Part shown: in pieces, positions 1 to 5,253 of the stretch
How positions within the stretch are numbered: the first letter of the stretch is position 1
Layout of the letters: each line of letters starts with the position of its first letter
Assembly (NCBI GenBank): GCA_964413525.1
Contig: CAYPTI010000049.1
Span: forward strand, 6,366-12,019
DNA: 5,654 nt
Origin: CAYPTI01 sp964413525 [NCBI: uncultured bacterium]
GTDB lineage: Bacteria; T1Sed10-126
Direction of reading: 5' to 3'
Position numbers and translations under genes: made by a program
The notes under the pieces: model-generated
Database searches by the model: none
The model's input: the letters and a program-made list of their open reading frames with translations, nothing else
Told to the model about the DNA's origin: nothing

Positions 1-143
1 TGATTGTCTTCGTCGGACCAGTAGTTCTTGACTGCCACGCCGGCGCCGAGGGCAATCAACAGAGCTCCAAAAATGGGTTCAAACCAGATCAGAACGGACC
101 CCACCAGGAGGTTAAACACATCCCCCCGGAAGAGAACCTTCAC
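1..143 (-). CDS. Small membrane protein, N-terminal part (runs off left edge)
   Basis: The minus-strand frame from a GTG at 143-141 stays open to the window edge (47 codons plus 2 nt), so the stop is outside the window. The translation begins MKVLFRGDVFNLLVGS, has a hydrophobic stretch at about residues 9-37 (one long or two short membrane segments, rich in Leu, Val, Gly and Ala), and then turns polar and acidic (KNYWSDEDN). The GTG overlaps the TGA of the upstream MFS gene in the arrangement GTGA (4-nt overlap), which suggests translational coupling; a GAGGG lies about 6 nt before it. A second in-frame GTG at 119 is less attractive because the G-rich tract there is almost adjacent to it. I do not recognise the family. 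The reality of the gene is inferred from the coupled start, uninterrupted frame and membrane-like composition. Confidence 0.6.
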   Translation of the reverse strand, partial: MKVLFRGDVFNLLVGSVLIWFEPIFGALLIALGAGVAVKNYWSDEDN

Positions 144-1396
144 CCCGCGCCCTCAGCGACCGACCGGGAGTCCGAGGAGTGACGGATCCTACGGTAGGCG
201 AGAAATCCCGCGATAAAGATGTTGATCGAGGCGATCCCCGCCAGCATCAGGAACAATGCCGTTGTGCCGTAAACACTCATCATGAAGCCCGCCAGCGACG
301 CCCCCAGCGCCCCGATTCCGAAGGCGCCGAAGAACGTGTACCCGTAGGCGAGGCCCCGGGTCTCCGGGGTCGTGTACCGGGCTACCGTCGCCTGATAAAG
401 CGGCTGGGCCATGAACAGGACAAGCCCCAGGAGGGCGCTGATCACCAGTAGCGGAACGAGCCCGGCCCCGGAAATCGGACCGAACAGCAACACCAGCACC
501 GACAGGGTCGCGAAGATCACCACGAGCCCCTTCTCAGGGACAATGTGATCGTACAGTTTCCCGCCCAGGTACTGACCCAGCACACCCACCGAAAGCAGGC
601 CGGAATAGACGTAGTGCGCCGGGTGGAGTTCCCGTCCCATCACCTCAACCGTAGAAAGGTACGGAAGGTCGGCCAGAATTTCCGGAAAAAACGTCAGGAC
701 TCCCCGGTAGTAGATGCCTGACACCAGAACCATGGACGCAACGACGATAAACAACGAGGTCAACAGCGTCCGACTGTTCCGGAAGAAGCCGCTCCATAAT
801 TCCCCGGGGCCGGGGTCGTCTTCGACGTCCTCCTCCCCGCCCTCCCGTTCGTCGATCGACAGGGTGAAGGCGTACCAGCCCGCCAGCAGGGCGGGGACCG
901 CCAGCAGGACGCTGATCATGCGCCAGTCCAGAAAAATAAGCGCCACCGAGGTCAGGCCCGGTCCGAGGGCGATCCCCAGGTTGCCGCCCATCCCGTGGTA
1001 TCCGAAGGCCTCCCCCCGTTTACGAACCCCCTTGCTCAGCAGGGTCAGGGCGGCCGGATGGTGAGTGCTTCCGGAGAGTCCCCACAGAACCAGCGCCAGC
1101 CCCACGATCCACACGTTGGGGGCCACGGCCAGCAGCAGAAACGCCAGCCCCATCCCGAGCAAACAGCCTCCGATCAACTGCCGGGATCCCAACCGATCCG
1201 TCAACATCCCCGACGGCAGGGATCCGAGCCCGAACAGTCCGTACCCCACCGTGACCAGGGCCCCAATGCTGGCCTCGGTCAGTCCAAACTGAGCCAGCCA
1301 GAGGGTCATCAGGATCGGGATCGAAAGTTCGTACGTGTGAACCATGGCGTGGGATAGCGTGGTAACGCTGACGATGGCTTTCTCGTTGGCGTTCAC
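140..1396 (-). CDS. MFS transporter, possibly Fsr (fosmidomycin-resistance)-like
   Basis: A 418-residue polytopic inner-membrane protein of normal major facilitator length with about 12 hydrophobic segments. The signature loop between TM2 and TM3 is clear: GMLTDRLGSR at residues 63-72. A shorter echo, GGKLYDH (278-284), follows the first helices of the second half. The stretch at 108-146, with THHPAALTLL, then FGYHGMGGNLG and ALGP, resembles the TM4-TM5 region of Fsr-like exporters, so drug or metabolite efflux by proton antiport is the best guess. Substrate is unknown. An acidic cytoplasmic loop (about residues 182-200, rich in Glu and Asp) joins the two six-helix halves. The GTG at 1396 is the first possible start after an in-frame TGA; no good Shine-Dalgarno site precedes it (AAAGG is about 15 nt away), so expression level or exact start is uncertain. 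The stop overlaps the start of the small membrane protein downstream. Confidence 0.9.
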   Translation of the reverse strand: MNANEKAIVSVTTLSHAMVHTYELSIPILMTLWLAQFGLTEASIGALVTVGYGLFGLGSLPSGMLTDRLGSRQLIGGCLLGMGLAFLLLAVAPNVWIVGLALVLWGLSGSTHHPAALTLLSKGVRKRGEAFGYHGMGGNLGIALGPGLTSVALIFLDWRMISVLLAVPALLAGWYAFTLSIDEREGGEEDVEDDPGPGELWSGFFRNSRTLLTSLFIVVASMVLVSGIYYRGVLTFFPEILADLPYLSTVEVMGRELHPAHYVYSGLLSVGVLGQYLGGKLYDHIVPEKGLVVIFATLSVLVLLFGPISGAGLVPLLVISALLGLVLFMAQPLYQATVARYTTPETRGLAYGYTFFGAFGIGALGASLAGFMMSVYGTTALFLMLAGIASINIFIAGFLAYRRIRHSSDSRSVAEGAG

Positions 1397-1506
1397 GGGA
1401 ACGTTTCAGCCTTTCACGGGAAGTCGGAATGAGGACTCGAATGACCGTCCGGGTGGAAATCAAACCGGTCCTATCGCTCGTTTATCGGAATCCAATCAGA
1501 AGGAGG

Positions 1507-1599
1507 ATGACAATGAACCAGAATATAAACCCAGGGAAAACCAGGCTTCGCTTATTCAGTCCTCTCGACCGGCCGATCAGAAAAACAAACTCGGACTGA
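1507..1599 (+). CDS. Possible tiny ORF (28-30 codons) with strong ribosome binding site
   Basis: AAGGAGG (1500-1506) is followed after a 6-nt gap by ATG at 1513; another in-frame ATG sits at 1507. The frame ends with TGA at 1597-1599. From 1513 the peptide is 28 residues, starts MNQNINPGKTRLRLF and is basic (several Arg and Lys) without a membrane segment. It lies on the opposite strand to its neighbours. The only support is the spacing and quality of the Shine-Dalgarno sequence, which could be chance or the remnant of a longer gene. I recognise no family. Confidence 0.22.
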   Translation: MTMNQNINPGKTRLRLFSPLDRPIRKTNSD

Positions 1600-1722
1600 A
1601 CGACAAACCAAACCGGAGACTGACACGGTTCCCGGAAAGCCTTCGGACCCGCTCGCGCAGAGAGGTCCTAACGAAACAAAAAGTTTAAAGTTCGGAAACC
1701 GGAAAGCGGGACGAAATAGATC

Positions 1723-1743
1723 CCGGCCGTACCGGCGGTCCGG
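1723..1743 (-). terminator. Terminator-like hairpin directly after osmC
   Basis: Immediately after the osmC TAA, the minus-strand transcript can form a GC-only stem. CCGG (1743-1740) pairs with CCGG (1726-1723), and CCG (1738-1736) pairs with CGG (1729-1727), with one bulged A and a 6-nt loop. The following tract (GGATCTATTTCG) is only moderately U-rich, so it may be a weak intrinsic terminator or a 3'-end stabilising hairpin. Confidence 0.35.
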
Positions 1744-2169
1744 TTAGACGAGCCGGGCGGTCAGCTCGATGTTGGCCGCGGACAGCAACCGGGAGATCGG
1801 ACAATGTTCCTTGGCGCCGTTGGCGATCTCCTGAAACTCAGCGTCGTCGATTCCCGGGACGTCGGCCTCACAGTCCAGTTCGATCCGGGTGACCGTGGGC
1901 CCGTCGTCCAGCATTTCCAAATGGACGTTCGCCGTGGTGGATACCCGCTTGGGTTCGTACCCCGCTCCGTCCAGCTCGTTCGCAAACGCCATGGAAAAAC
2001 ATCCGGCGTGGGAGCCGGCGATCAGTTCCTCGGGGTTGGTTCCTTCTCCCTCTTCAAATCGGGAAGCGAACGTGTACGCTCCCTGGTAACTGCCGCTCTC
2101 CAGATTCATGGTTCCGCTGCCGTCCTTCAGGTTTCCCTCCCAGCTTGCATCGGCGGATCGAACCGGCAT
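1744..2169 (-). CDS. osmC: OsmC family peroxiredoxin (thiol-dependent hydroperoxide reductase)
   Basis: A 141-residue cytoplasmic protein, matching the usual OsmC length (about 140). OsmC enzymes reduce organic hydroperoxides with a reactive cysteine pair. Both are present: Cys57 in HAGCFSMA (residues 54-61) and Cys123 in EHCPISRLL (121-129). The conserved Arg (Arg37 in TFASRFE) and Glu (Glu47/48 in GTNPEELIAG) that shape the active site are also there. The GTNPEELI signature and the N-terminal W-x-G-x-L-K-x-G pattern favour OsmC over the Ohr subgroup. The ATG at 2169 is preceded by GAGGAGG (2183-2177) at good spacing. The frame is open upstream to 2376, but that extension would overlap the cupin gene's 3' end and has no family similarity. 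Its own promoter and an operator-like repeat lie just upstream, fitting stress-regulated expression. Confidence 0.93.
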   Translation of the reverse strand: MPVRSADASWEGNLKDGSGTMNLESGSYQGAYTFASRFEEGEGTNPEELIAGSHAGCFSMAFANELDGAGYEPKRVSTTANVHLEMLDDGPTVTRIELDCEADVPGIDDAEFQEIANGAKEHCPISRLLSAANIELTARLV

Positions 2170-2176
2170 GGTAGAC

Positions 2177-2183
2177 CCTCCTC
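2177..2183 (-). promoter_or_regulatory. Ribosome binding site deciding the osmC start
   Basis: GAGGAGG on the minus strand, 7 nt before the ATG at 2169, selects this start over the in-frame upstream codons that would add about 69 unrelated residues. Confidence 0.8.
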
Positions 2184-2209
2184 GGGAAATATAATTCCGT
2201 AACGGGCTT

Positions 2210-2222
2210 ATTGGCTTCCAAT
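2210..2222. promoter_or_regulatory. Operator-like inverted repeat at the osmC transcription start
   Basis: ATTGG-CTT-CCAAT is a perfect 5-bp inverted repeat with a 3-bp centre. It begins one base after the proposed -10 box and covers the expected start point (about 2217), a classic place for a repressor. No known regulator is assigned; it does not look like the AT-rich OhrR site. Short palindromes can occur by chance. Confidence 0.3.
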
Positions 2223-2223
2223 G

Positions 2224-2252
2224 AGAATACGCCCGGACCGGCTGGATATCAA
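2224..2252 (-). promoter_or_regulatory. Sigma-70-type promoter of osmC
   Basis: On the minus strand, TTGATA (2252-2247; 5 of 6 to TTGACA) is followed after exactly 17 bp by TATTCT (2229-2224; 4 of 6 to TATAAT). The expected start near 2217 gives a leader of about 48 nt before the osmC ATG, leaving room for the ribosome binding site. The call is by inspection only. Confidence 0.45.
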
Positions 2253-2336
2253 GGAAACCGAACGAACAGGACGATCCTTCAGGGCTACCAATCGAGCTTA
2301 ATTCAACCCCACGGGCCGAGCGTCCGGGCTCCTCCC

Positions 2337-2780
2337 CTAACCGGTCGGATCCGGCGGTCCCTGACCGGGCGTCCATCCCTCGGGGGCCAGTTCAAACGTC
2401 TCAAACTTAAACGCCGGGGCGACCGTGCACCCCATCAAACTCCATTCCCCCCGGCTTCGGGCGCTCTGCCAGGCCCCGGCCGGGACGACCTCCTGCGGAC
2501 GTTGCCCCGCATCGAGGTCCCTCCCGAGAATAAAAACCTCCGAGTCCCTACCATTCCGGCTAACGCGTAACTCCAGCGGCTCCCCGGCGTAGTGATGCCA
2601 GACCTCCGCCGCGTCGATCCGGTGCCAGTGGGAACGTTCCCCCTCCCGGAGCAAATAATAAATCGCCGTGGAATGCCTCCGACCCTCGGAGGGGGACGGA
2701 TCCCGGTAGGTCTCCGCGAAGAATCCCCCTTCGGGATGAGGTTCCAGACCAAGCTGTTCGATGACGGTCGAGGCATCCAT
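2337..2780 (-). CDS. Cupin superfamily protein, DUF985 type
   Basis: A 147-residue single-domain cupin of the DUF985 family (the type of yeast YML079w), small beta-barrel proteins whose biochemical role is mostly undefined, though a sugar- or nucleotide-sugar-like ligand is often suspected. Family hallmarks occur in order: PHPEGGFFAETYR (14-26), STAIYYLL (37-44), HWHRIDAAEVWHHYAGEPL (51-69), VPAGAWQSA (99-107) and GCTVAPAFKFETFEL (117-131). The His-rich block supplies the usual metal/ligand-facing side chains. The ATG at 2780 fits the typical family N-terminus (MDAS-x-x-IEQLGLEPHPEGG). Earlier in-frame starts exist at 2801 (ATG) and 2858 (GTG), which would add 7 or 26 residues; none has a strong Shine-Dalgarno site, though GGGCGGGG lies about 10 nt before 2780. 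It lies downstream of fmdB on the same strand and may be cotranscribed with it. Confidence 0.85.
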   Translation of the reverse strand: MDASTVIEQLGLEPHPEGGFFAETYRDPSPSEGRRHSTAIYYLLREGERSHWHRIDAAEVWHHYAGEPLELRVSRNGRDSEVFILGRDLDAGQRPQEVVPAGAWQSARSRGEWSLMGCTVAPAFKFETFELAPEGWTPGQGPPDPTG

Positions 2781-2883
2781 TACGGAGGTAACCCCGCCCA
2801 TCCCTGGAATCGAAATGCGTCCGGTCGGATCGGTTGGAAACAAGGGTTCGTGGTCCACCGCACGGGTGGATTCAGGGGAGGGT

Positions 2884-3057
2884 TCATCCGCCGGTTCCTC
2901 CCGTGCTCGAACAACTCGACGAAAAGGAGGTCACGAGCCGCTGCTCGGTCCAGGCGCCGCAATCCGGGCATTCGACCGGCTCGTCCCGCTCACGGATCCG
3001 ACGGCGGGCCTGAAAGTCATCCCCGCATGATTCGCACGAATATCGATAAATGGGCAA
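2884..3057 (-). CDS. FmdB family zinc ribbon protein
   Basis: A 57-residue protein that starts MPIYRYSCESCG, the hallmark of the FmdB putative regulatory family. It has a zinc ribbon built from Cys8-x-x-Cys11 and Cys30-x-x-Cys33 (ECPDCG) and a short Ser/Gly-rich tail with a further Cys49. FmdB was named for a possible regulator of formamidase/amidase genes; the actual role of most members is unknown. The start is TTG at 3057, chosen because the family begins M-P-x-Y and because GGAGGAG lies 7 nt upstream. The frame is open further (ATG at 3126 gives an N-terminal extension), but those residues do not belong to the family. Length is at the short end of the usual range. It sits upstream of the cupin gene, with 26 nt to that gene's earliest possible start and 103 nt to the preferred one. 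Confidence 0.85.
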   Translation of the reverse strand: MPIYRYSCESCGDDFQARRRIRERDEPVECPDCGAWTEQRLVTSFSSSCSSTGGTGG

Positions 3058-3064
3058 CAAAATT

Positions 3065-3071
3065 CTCCTCC
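3065..3071 (-). promoter_or_regulatory. Ribosome binding site deciding the fmdB TTG start
   Basis: GGAGGAG on the minus strand is followed by AATTTTG and then the TTG at 3057. Two TTG codons stand in tandem (3060 and 3057); spacing and the M-P-I-Y family N-terminus both favour the second. Confidence 0.7.
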
Positions 3072-3097
3072 GGCTCTCGTCTGAAAATGACACTAAG

Positions 3098-3106
3098 TTT
3101 AAATCA
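3098..3106 (-). promoter_or_regulatory. Possible extended -10 promoter for fmdB
   Basis: The minus strand reads TGATTTAAA, a TG-n extended -10 with TTTAAA (4 of 6 to TATAAT). It would start transcription near 3092, leaving about 35 nt before the TTG start. No good -35 box is visible, so the call is weak. The rest of the 178-nt gap to the DMT stop (3058-3235) shows only a short CGGC-GAA-GCCG hairpin. Confidence 0.2.
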
Positions 3107-3235
3107 CTGGTTGGCTGATCGAACATTTTTTCTTCCCCGAGAGGAAACATGCGTCGACGGGATACGACACGGCTTCGCCGGGGGAACAAAACACCGAAAA
3201 TCAAACCTGTGGGGAAGGGAGTGGGGGAAAACTCG

Positions 3236-4147
3236 CTAGTCCGCGACGGTCCCTCGCTGTTCGGACATCGGAGGCTGAACCTGCCGGCGGGCGTCGGTTT
3301 GAATCAGCACCACGCCCAGCAGAACCAGGCCCCCACCCAGGGTGACCGAGAGGGTCAGGACCTCCCCCAGGAGCACGATCCCGAGCAGAACCGTCATCAA
3401 CGGCTCGGAGGTTCCCACGATGCTGGCGTGACTGGCCTCGATCCACTCCAGACCGAGGATGTACAGAAAGATCGGAACCGCCGTTCCGACGACGGCAATT
3501 CCCGCGATGATCATCCATTGCTCGCCTCCAGCGGGAACAAACAACTGACCCGAAAACAAGCCAAAGGCCAGACAGGAAAACGAGGATCCGATCATGGCAT
3601 ACCCCGCCAGCACGTCGGGCTCGATGGAACCGAGGGCCGCCCTACTTCCCGTGATGTACAGTGCATACCCCAGGGACGCCATCAGGATGAGCCCGATCCC
3701 CACCAGGTTCACCCCGGCTCCGTCCCCACCCACGATCAGCCCCACTCCGACCAGCGCCAGAACCAGCGCGATCAGCTTCCGACCGTTGATCGTTTCGTTC
3801 AAGAAAAGCATGGAAATGACGTACACGTAGATCGGATAGGTATAAAAGGCCAGGGCGGCGACCCCGGCGGGGATGTAAAGCACCCCCCAGAAAAACAACC
3901 CCGCAAACCCCGCCTGAAGGAAACCAAGCGCCAGGGCCATGAGAAGTTTACGCCCCCCGAGGCTCCGGAGCCGTCCCCACAACACCAGTCCGGCCCACAT
4001 AATGAGGGTGCCGAGGATGTACCGGTAGGTCAGGAGGGTGATGGTGTTGAGCCCGGCCTGCTCGGCAAATTTTCCAAATATAGCCAGGGTTCCGAACCCG
4101 GCCGAGGCGATCAACACCAGCAGCACCCCGAGGGTGTGCCGGTTCAC
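3236..4147 (-). CDS. EamA/DMT superfamily permease
   Basis: A 303-residue inner-membrane protein of the drug/metabolite transporter superfamily, normal length for a ten-helix, two-repeat EamA protein. The first repeat spans about residues 7-138 and ends in the characteristic YTYPIYVYVISMLFLNE block (102-118). The second spans about 148-284 and carries the matching GTSEPLMTVLLGIVLLGE block (245-262). A short polar tail follows. EamA proteins export or take up small metabolites such as amino acids; the substrate cannot be read from sequence. The GTG at 4147 was chosen because helix 1 starts just after it and GGGAG (4160-4156) precedes it at 8 nt. An open upstream extension to 4303 would overlap the lipoprotein gene by 65 nt and encodes a polar segment without family similarity. 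It lies 91 nt downstream of the lipoprotein gene and may share its transcript. Confidence 0.9.
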   Translation of the reverse strand: MNRHTLGVLLVLIASAGFGTLAIFGKFAEQAGLNTITLLTYRYILGTLIMWAGLVLWGRLRSLGGRKLLMALALGFLQAGFAGLFFWGVLYIPAGVAALAFYTYPIYVYVISMLFLNETINGRKLIALVLALVGVGLIVGGDGAGVNLVGIGLILMASLGYALYITGSRAALGSIEPDVLAGYAMIGSSFSCLAFGLFSGQLFVPAGGEQWMIIAGIAVVGTAVPIFLYILGLEWIEASHASIVGTSEPLMTVLLGIVLLGEVLTLSVTLGGGLVLLGVVLIQTDARRQVQPPMSEQRGTVAD

Positions 4148-4238
4148 GGTGGACGCTCCCGTCGTTGAATATAGTGATCGAGAGAGCGAACCAGCCTGAC
4201 CGGAAAAATTCAACCCTGGCCCGGTGTAACGAAAAAAA

Positions 4239-4664
4239 TTAGTCGCGGATAACGATGATTTCTCCGTTTTCCACGTAGACGTAGGTGGCCGGACATCCCT
4301 CACAGTCGCGATACTCGTAACGGTTTCCGTAGATCAACCGACCTCCGACGGCCCGTTCCGAGTGCGTCTCTTGAACGTCTCCATGCGGTCCGGGACGTCC
4401 CCGGCTGCAGAACAATCCCGACTCACTCATGCCCTTGAACAGCTCCCCCTGTTCCGCCGCTGACCACTCCCGGTCGGACAGGACGTCCCGGCGTTCCAGT
4501 TCGTCTTTCAGGGCCTGACCCCCGGTTGCATGCCATTCGGCACATAATTCACGGGCGGTGAACCGGGAATAGTCGTCTTCCCCTTGCCCTGACGGGTCCG
4601 ACCTCGCGGCCCCGCAACCGGTCAGCAGGACCAAAACGAGGACGATCGAAACCAATGCCAACAA
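4239..4664 (-). CDS. Small lipoprotein with SmpA/BamE-like C-terminal motif
   Basis: The 141-residue translation opens with a hydrophobic signal (about residues 1-16) and lipobox LTGC, with Cys17 the expected lipidated residue, then a polar Gly/Asp/Ser linker. The C-terminal half has the sequence layout of SmpA/BamE-like small lipoprotein domains: GMS (78-80), a G-x-P turn (GRP 89-91), an IYG segment (111-113) and YVYVENG near the end (128-134). Extra cysteines occur at 41, 86, 121 and 124, the last two as CEGC, and could form disulfides outside the cytoplasm. No partner or function is assigned. The start is doubtful: the only in-frame choice is TTG at 4664 (a second TTG follows), the signal would lack the usual basic N-terminus, and the frame is open upstream to 4755 without ATG, GTG or TTG. 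An overlapping ORF with its own ribosome binding site starts at 4744, so a frameshift or coupled leader is possible. Confidence 0.7.
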   Translation of the reverse strand: MLALVSIVLVLVLLTGCGAARSDPSGQGEDDYSRFTARELCAEWHATGGQALKDELERRDVLSDREWSAAEQGELFKGMSESGLFCSRGRPGPHGDVQETHSERAVGGRLIYGNRYEYRDCEGCPATYVYVENGEIIVIRD

Positions 4665-4744
4665 CCGGTCACCCGGCCTCTCGCGAACGGCGTCGATCGG
4701 GAGCCCCTCCCGTCGAATCGCGGTTTGGTCCGCTTCCTGTTCAC
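4622..4744 (-). CDS. Possible overlapping leader ORF or displaced N-terminus of the lipoprotein gene
   Basis: GAGGAG (4753-4748) is followed after AAC by a GTG at 4744. The frame runs 40 codons to a TGA at 4624-4622, inside the lipoprotein gene but in a different frame. The peptide starts MNRKRTKPRFDGRGSR and is strongly basic. It could be a coupled leader, a chance ORF, or the true N-terminus separated from the lipoprotein by a frameshift: a basic stretch followed by the hydrophobic LLALVSIVLVLVLLTGC would make a more normal signal peptide. The 3-nt spacing of the ribosome binding site is shorter than ideal. Confidence 0.2.
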   Translation of the reverse strand: MNRKRTKPRFDGRGSRSTPFARGRVTGCWHWFRSSSFWSC

Positions 4745-4866
4745 GTTCTCCTCAAACGGTTCCACCTGTTTAACTGTTTACCCGACAGGATATCACGGCC
4801 GGTTCCAACCGGGAAACGCTTCCACGCCCGAGTTCGTCCCGGGAACAGTCTCCGGTGCCGGTTCAG

Positions 4867-4910
4867 TATACCACCACCCCCAAAGGGTCCCGTCCATTTC
4901 TGGGTGTATA
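4867..4910. repeat. Imperfect inverted repeat, possible stem-loop
   Basis: TATAC-ACC at the left (with a bulged C) pairs with GGTGTATA at the right, about 9 bp with bulges. The enclosed segment holds a second small inverted repeat, ACCC-CCAAA-GGGT. No T-tract follows on either strand, so it is not a standard terminator. The left end also contains TATACT on the minus strand, a -10-like hexamer, but without a matching -35. Confidence 0.3.
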
Positions 4911-5008
4911 TCCGGTCACCGGCCGGGTTTTACGTTGCCGACTCGATATCAACCATGGTTCACCAATCGGATCCGAAGGGGCCGGATCGACGCTGGATAC
5001 TTAAGCCG

Positions 5009-5034
5009 CTCCGGAAGGTGAGATCACCTCGGGG
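5009..5034. repeat. Strong hairpin upstream of bmp
   Basis: AGGTGA (5016-5021) and TCACCT (5024-5029) are perfectly complementary. Outside a 2-nt bulge the stem continues with CTCCG (5009-5013) pairing to CGGGG (5030-5034, one G-T wobble). That gives up to 11 pairs, with the innermost pair probably open to make a 4-nt loop. No T-tract follows on either strand. It may be a leader-RNA structure or a protein-binding site. Confidence 0.4.
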
Positions 5035-5093
5035 ACACAAGTCGTGCCTCTGGCTCCGGTCAGTCCCTCCTCACCGAACAAGATGAGATAAGG

Positions 5094-5108
5094 TCGTATT
5101 TCATACGA
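5094..5108. promoter_or_regulatory. Operator-like inverted repeat upstream of bmp
   Basis: TCGTAT-TTC-ATACGA is a perfect 6-bp inverted repeat with a 3-bp centre, about 145 bp before the bmp start codon. The size and AT-rich centre suit a dimeric repressor site. No regulator is identified. Confidence 0.35.
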
Positions 5109-5253
5109 TCGGGACCCAATTCTTTCGAACCTCGGAACTCTTTGATCGCCTCCTCCGGATGGTCTACCCTGAGCTTATTGTGGTTCGACGATAGGAATTG
5201 AAAGGTGTCACCAAACTGGAAAAACCTTCAAATGTTCAGGGAGTGAGCACGTC

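Larger units (their letters stand above)
1397..1743. other. 347-nt intergenic gap between osmC 3' end and MFS 5' end
   Basis: Both flanking genes are on the minus strand. The osmC-proximal end holds a terminator-like hairpin (1723-1743). The middle holds a tiny plus-strand ORF with a strong ribosome binding site (1507-1599). No convincing sigma-70 promoter for the MFS gene could be picked out. Longer plus-strand frames crossing the gap give low-complexity, Arg/Asn/Glu-rich translations that look non-coding. Confidence 0.6.
4665..5253. other. 589-nt divergent intergenic region with inverted repeats, no clear gene
   Basis: It separates the minus-strand lipoprotein gene from plus-strand bmp. 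Plus-strand frames here (for example 4655-5086) translate to Pro/Arg/His-rich, family-free sequence and look non-coding. Three inverted repeats stand out (4867-4910, 5009-5034, 5094-5108), plus the short palindrome GGTGTCACC at 5204-5212. No convincing promoter was found for bmp; the best candidate, TTGATC-17-TACCCT near 5140-5170, is weak. It does not match the purine riboswitch core that controls some transporters of this family. Confidence 0.5.

Noticed and set aside
2188-2193. TATATT as the -10 box for osmC
   Set aside because: Transcription would start inside the ribosome binding site; the TTGATA-17-TATTCT pair upstream is better placed.
2170-2376. N-terminal extension of OsmC to 2376
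   Set aside because: It would overlap the cupin 3' end, adds 69 unrelated residues, and the ATG at 2169 has an excellent ribosome binding site and matches the family length.
2592-3239. Plus-strand open frame of 215 codons across the cupin and FmdB genes
   Set aside because: It covers the antisense of two genes with clear family motifs, and its own translation is Arg/Gly-rich without recognisable features.
3149-4168. Long plus-strand open frame (339 codons) opposite the DMT permease
   Set aside because: The translation is Gln/Gly/His/Pro/Asp-rich with no membrane or domain pattern; it is the antisense shadow of the EamA gene, whose family blocks are unmistakable.
4168-4173. TATATT as the -10 box for the DMT permease
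   Set aside because: The start would fall at the Shine-Dalgarno sequence, and there is no -35 element at the right distance.
4230-4240. Run of T on the minus strand just after the lipoprotein stop, as a terminator
   Set aside because: No stable hairpin precedes the T-run.
4148-4303. N-terminal extension of the DMT permease to 4303
   Set aside because: It would overlap the lipoprotein gene, adds a polar non-family segment, and helix 1 begins right after the GTG at 4147.
4655-5086. Plus-strand open frame of 143 codons in the divergent region
   Set aside because: The composition (Pro, Arg, His, Ser) and lack of a ribosome binding site or domain pattern suggest chance openness in GC-rich DNA.
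5180-5195. GGTTCGAC as the T-loop of a tRNA
   Set aside because: The flanking bases do not form a T-stem, and no acceptor or anticodon arm can be drawn.
5087-5253. Purine riboswitch upstream of bmp
   Set aside because: The conserved core of that riboswitch class is not present; only simple inverted repeats are seen.
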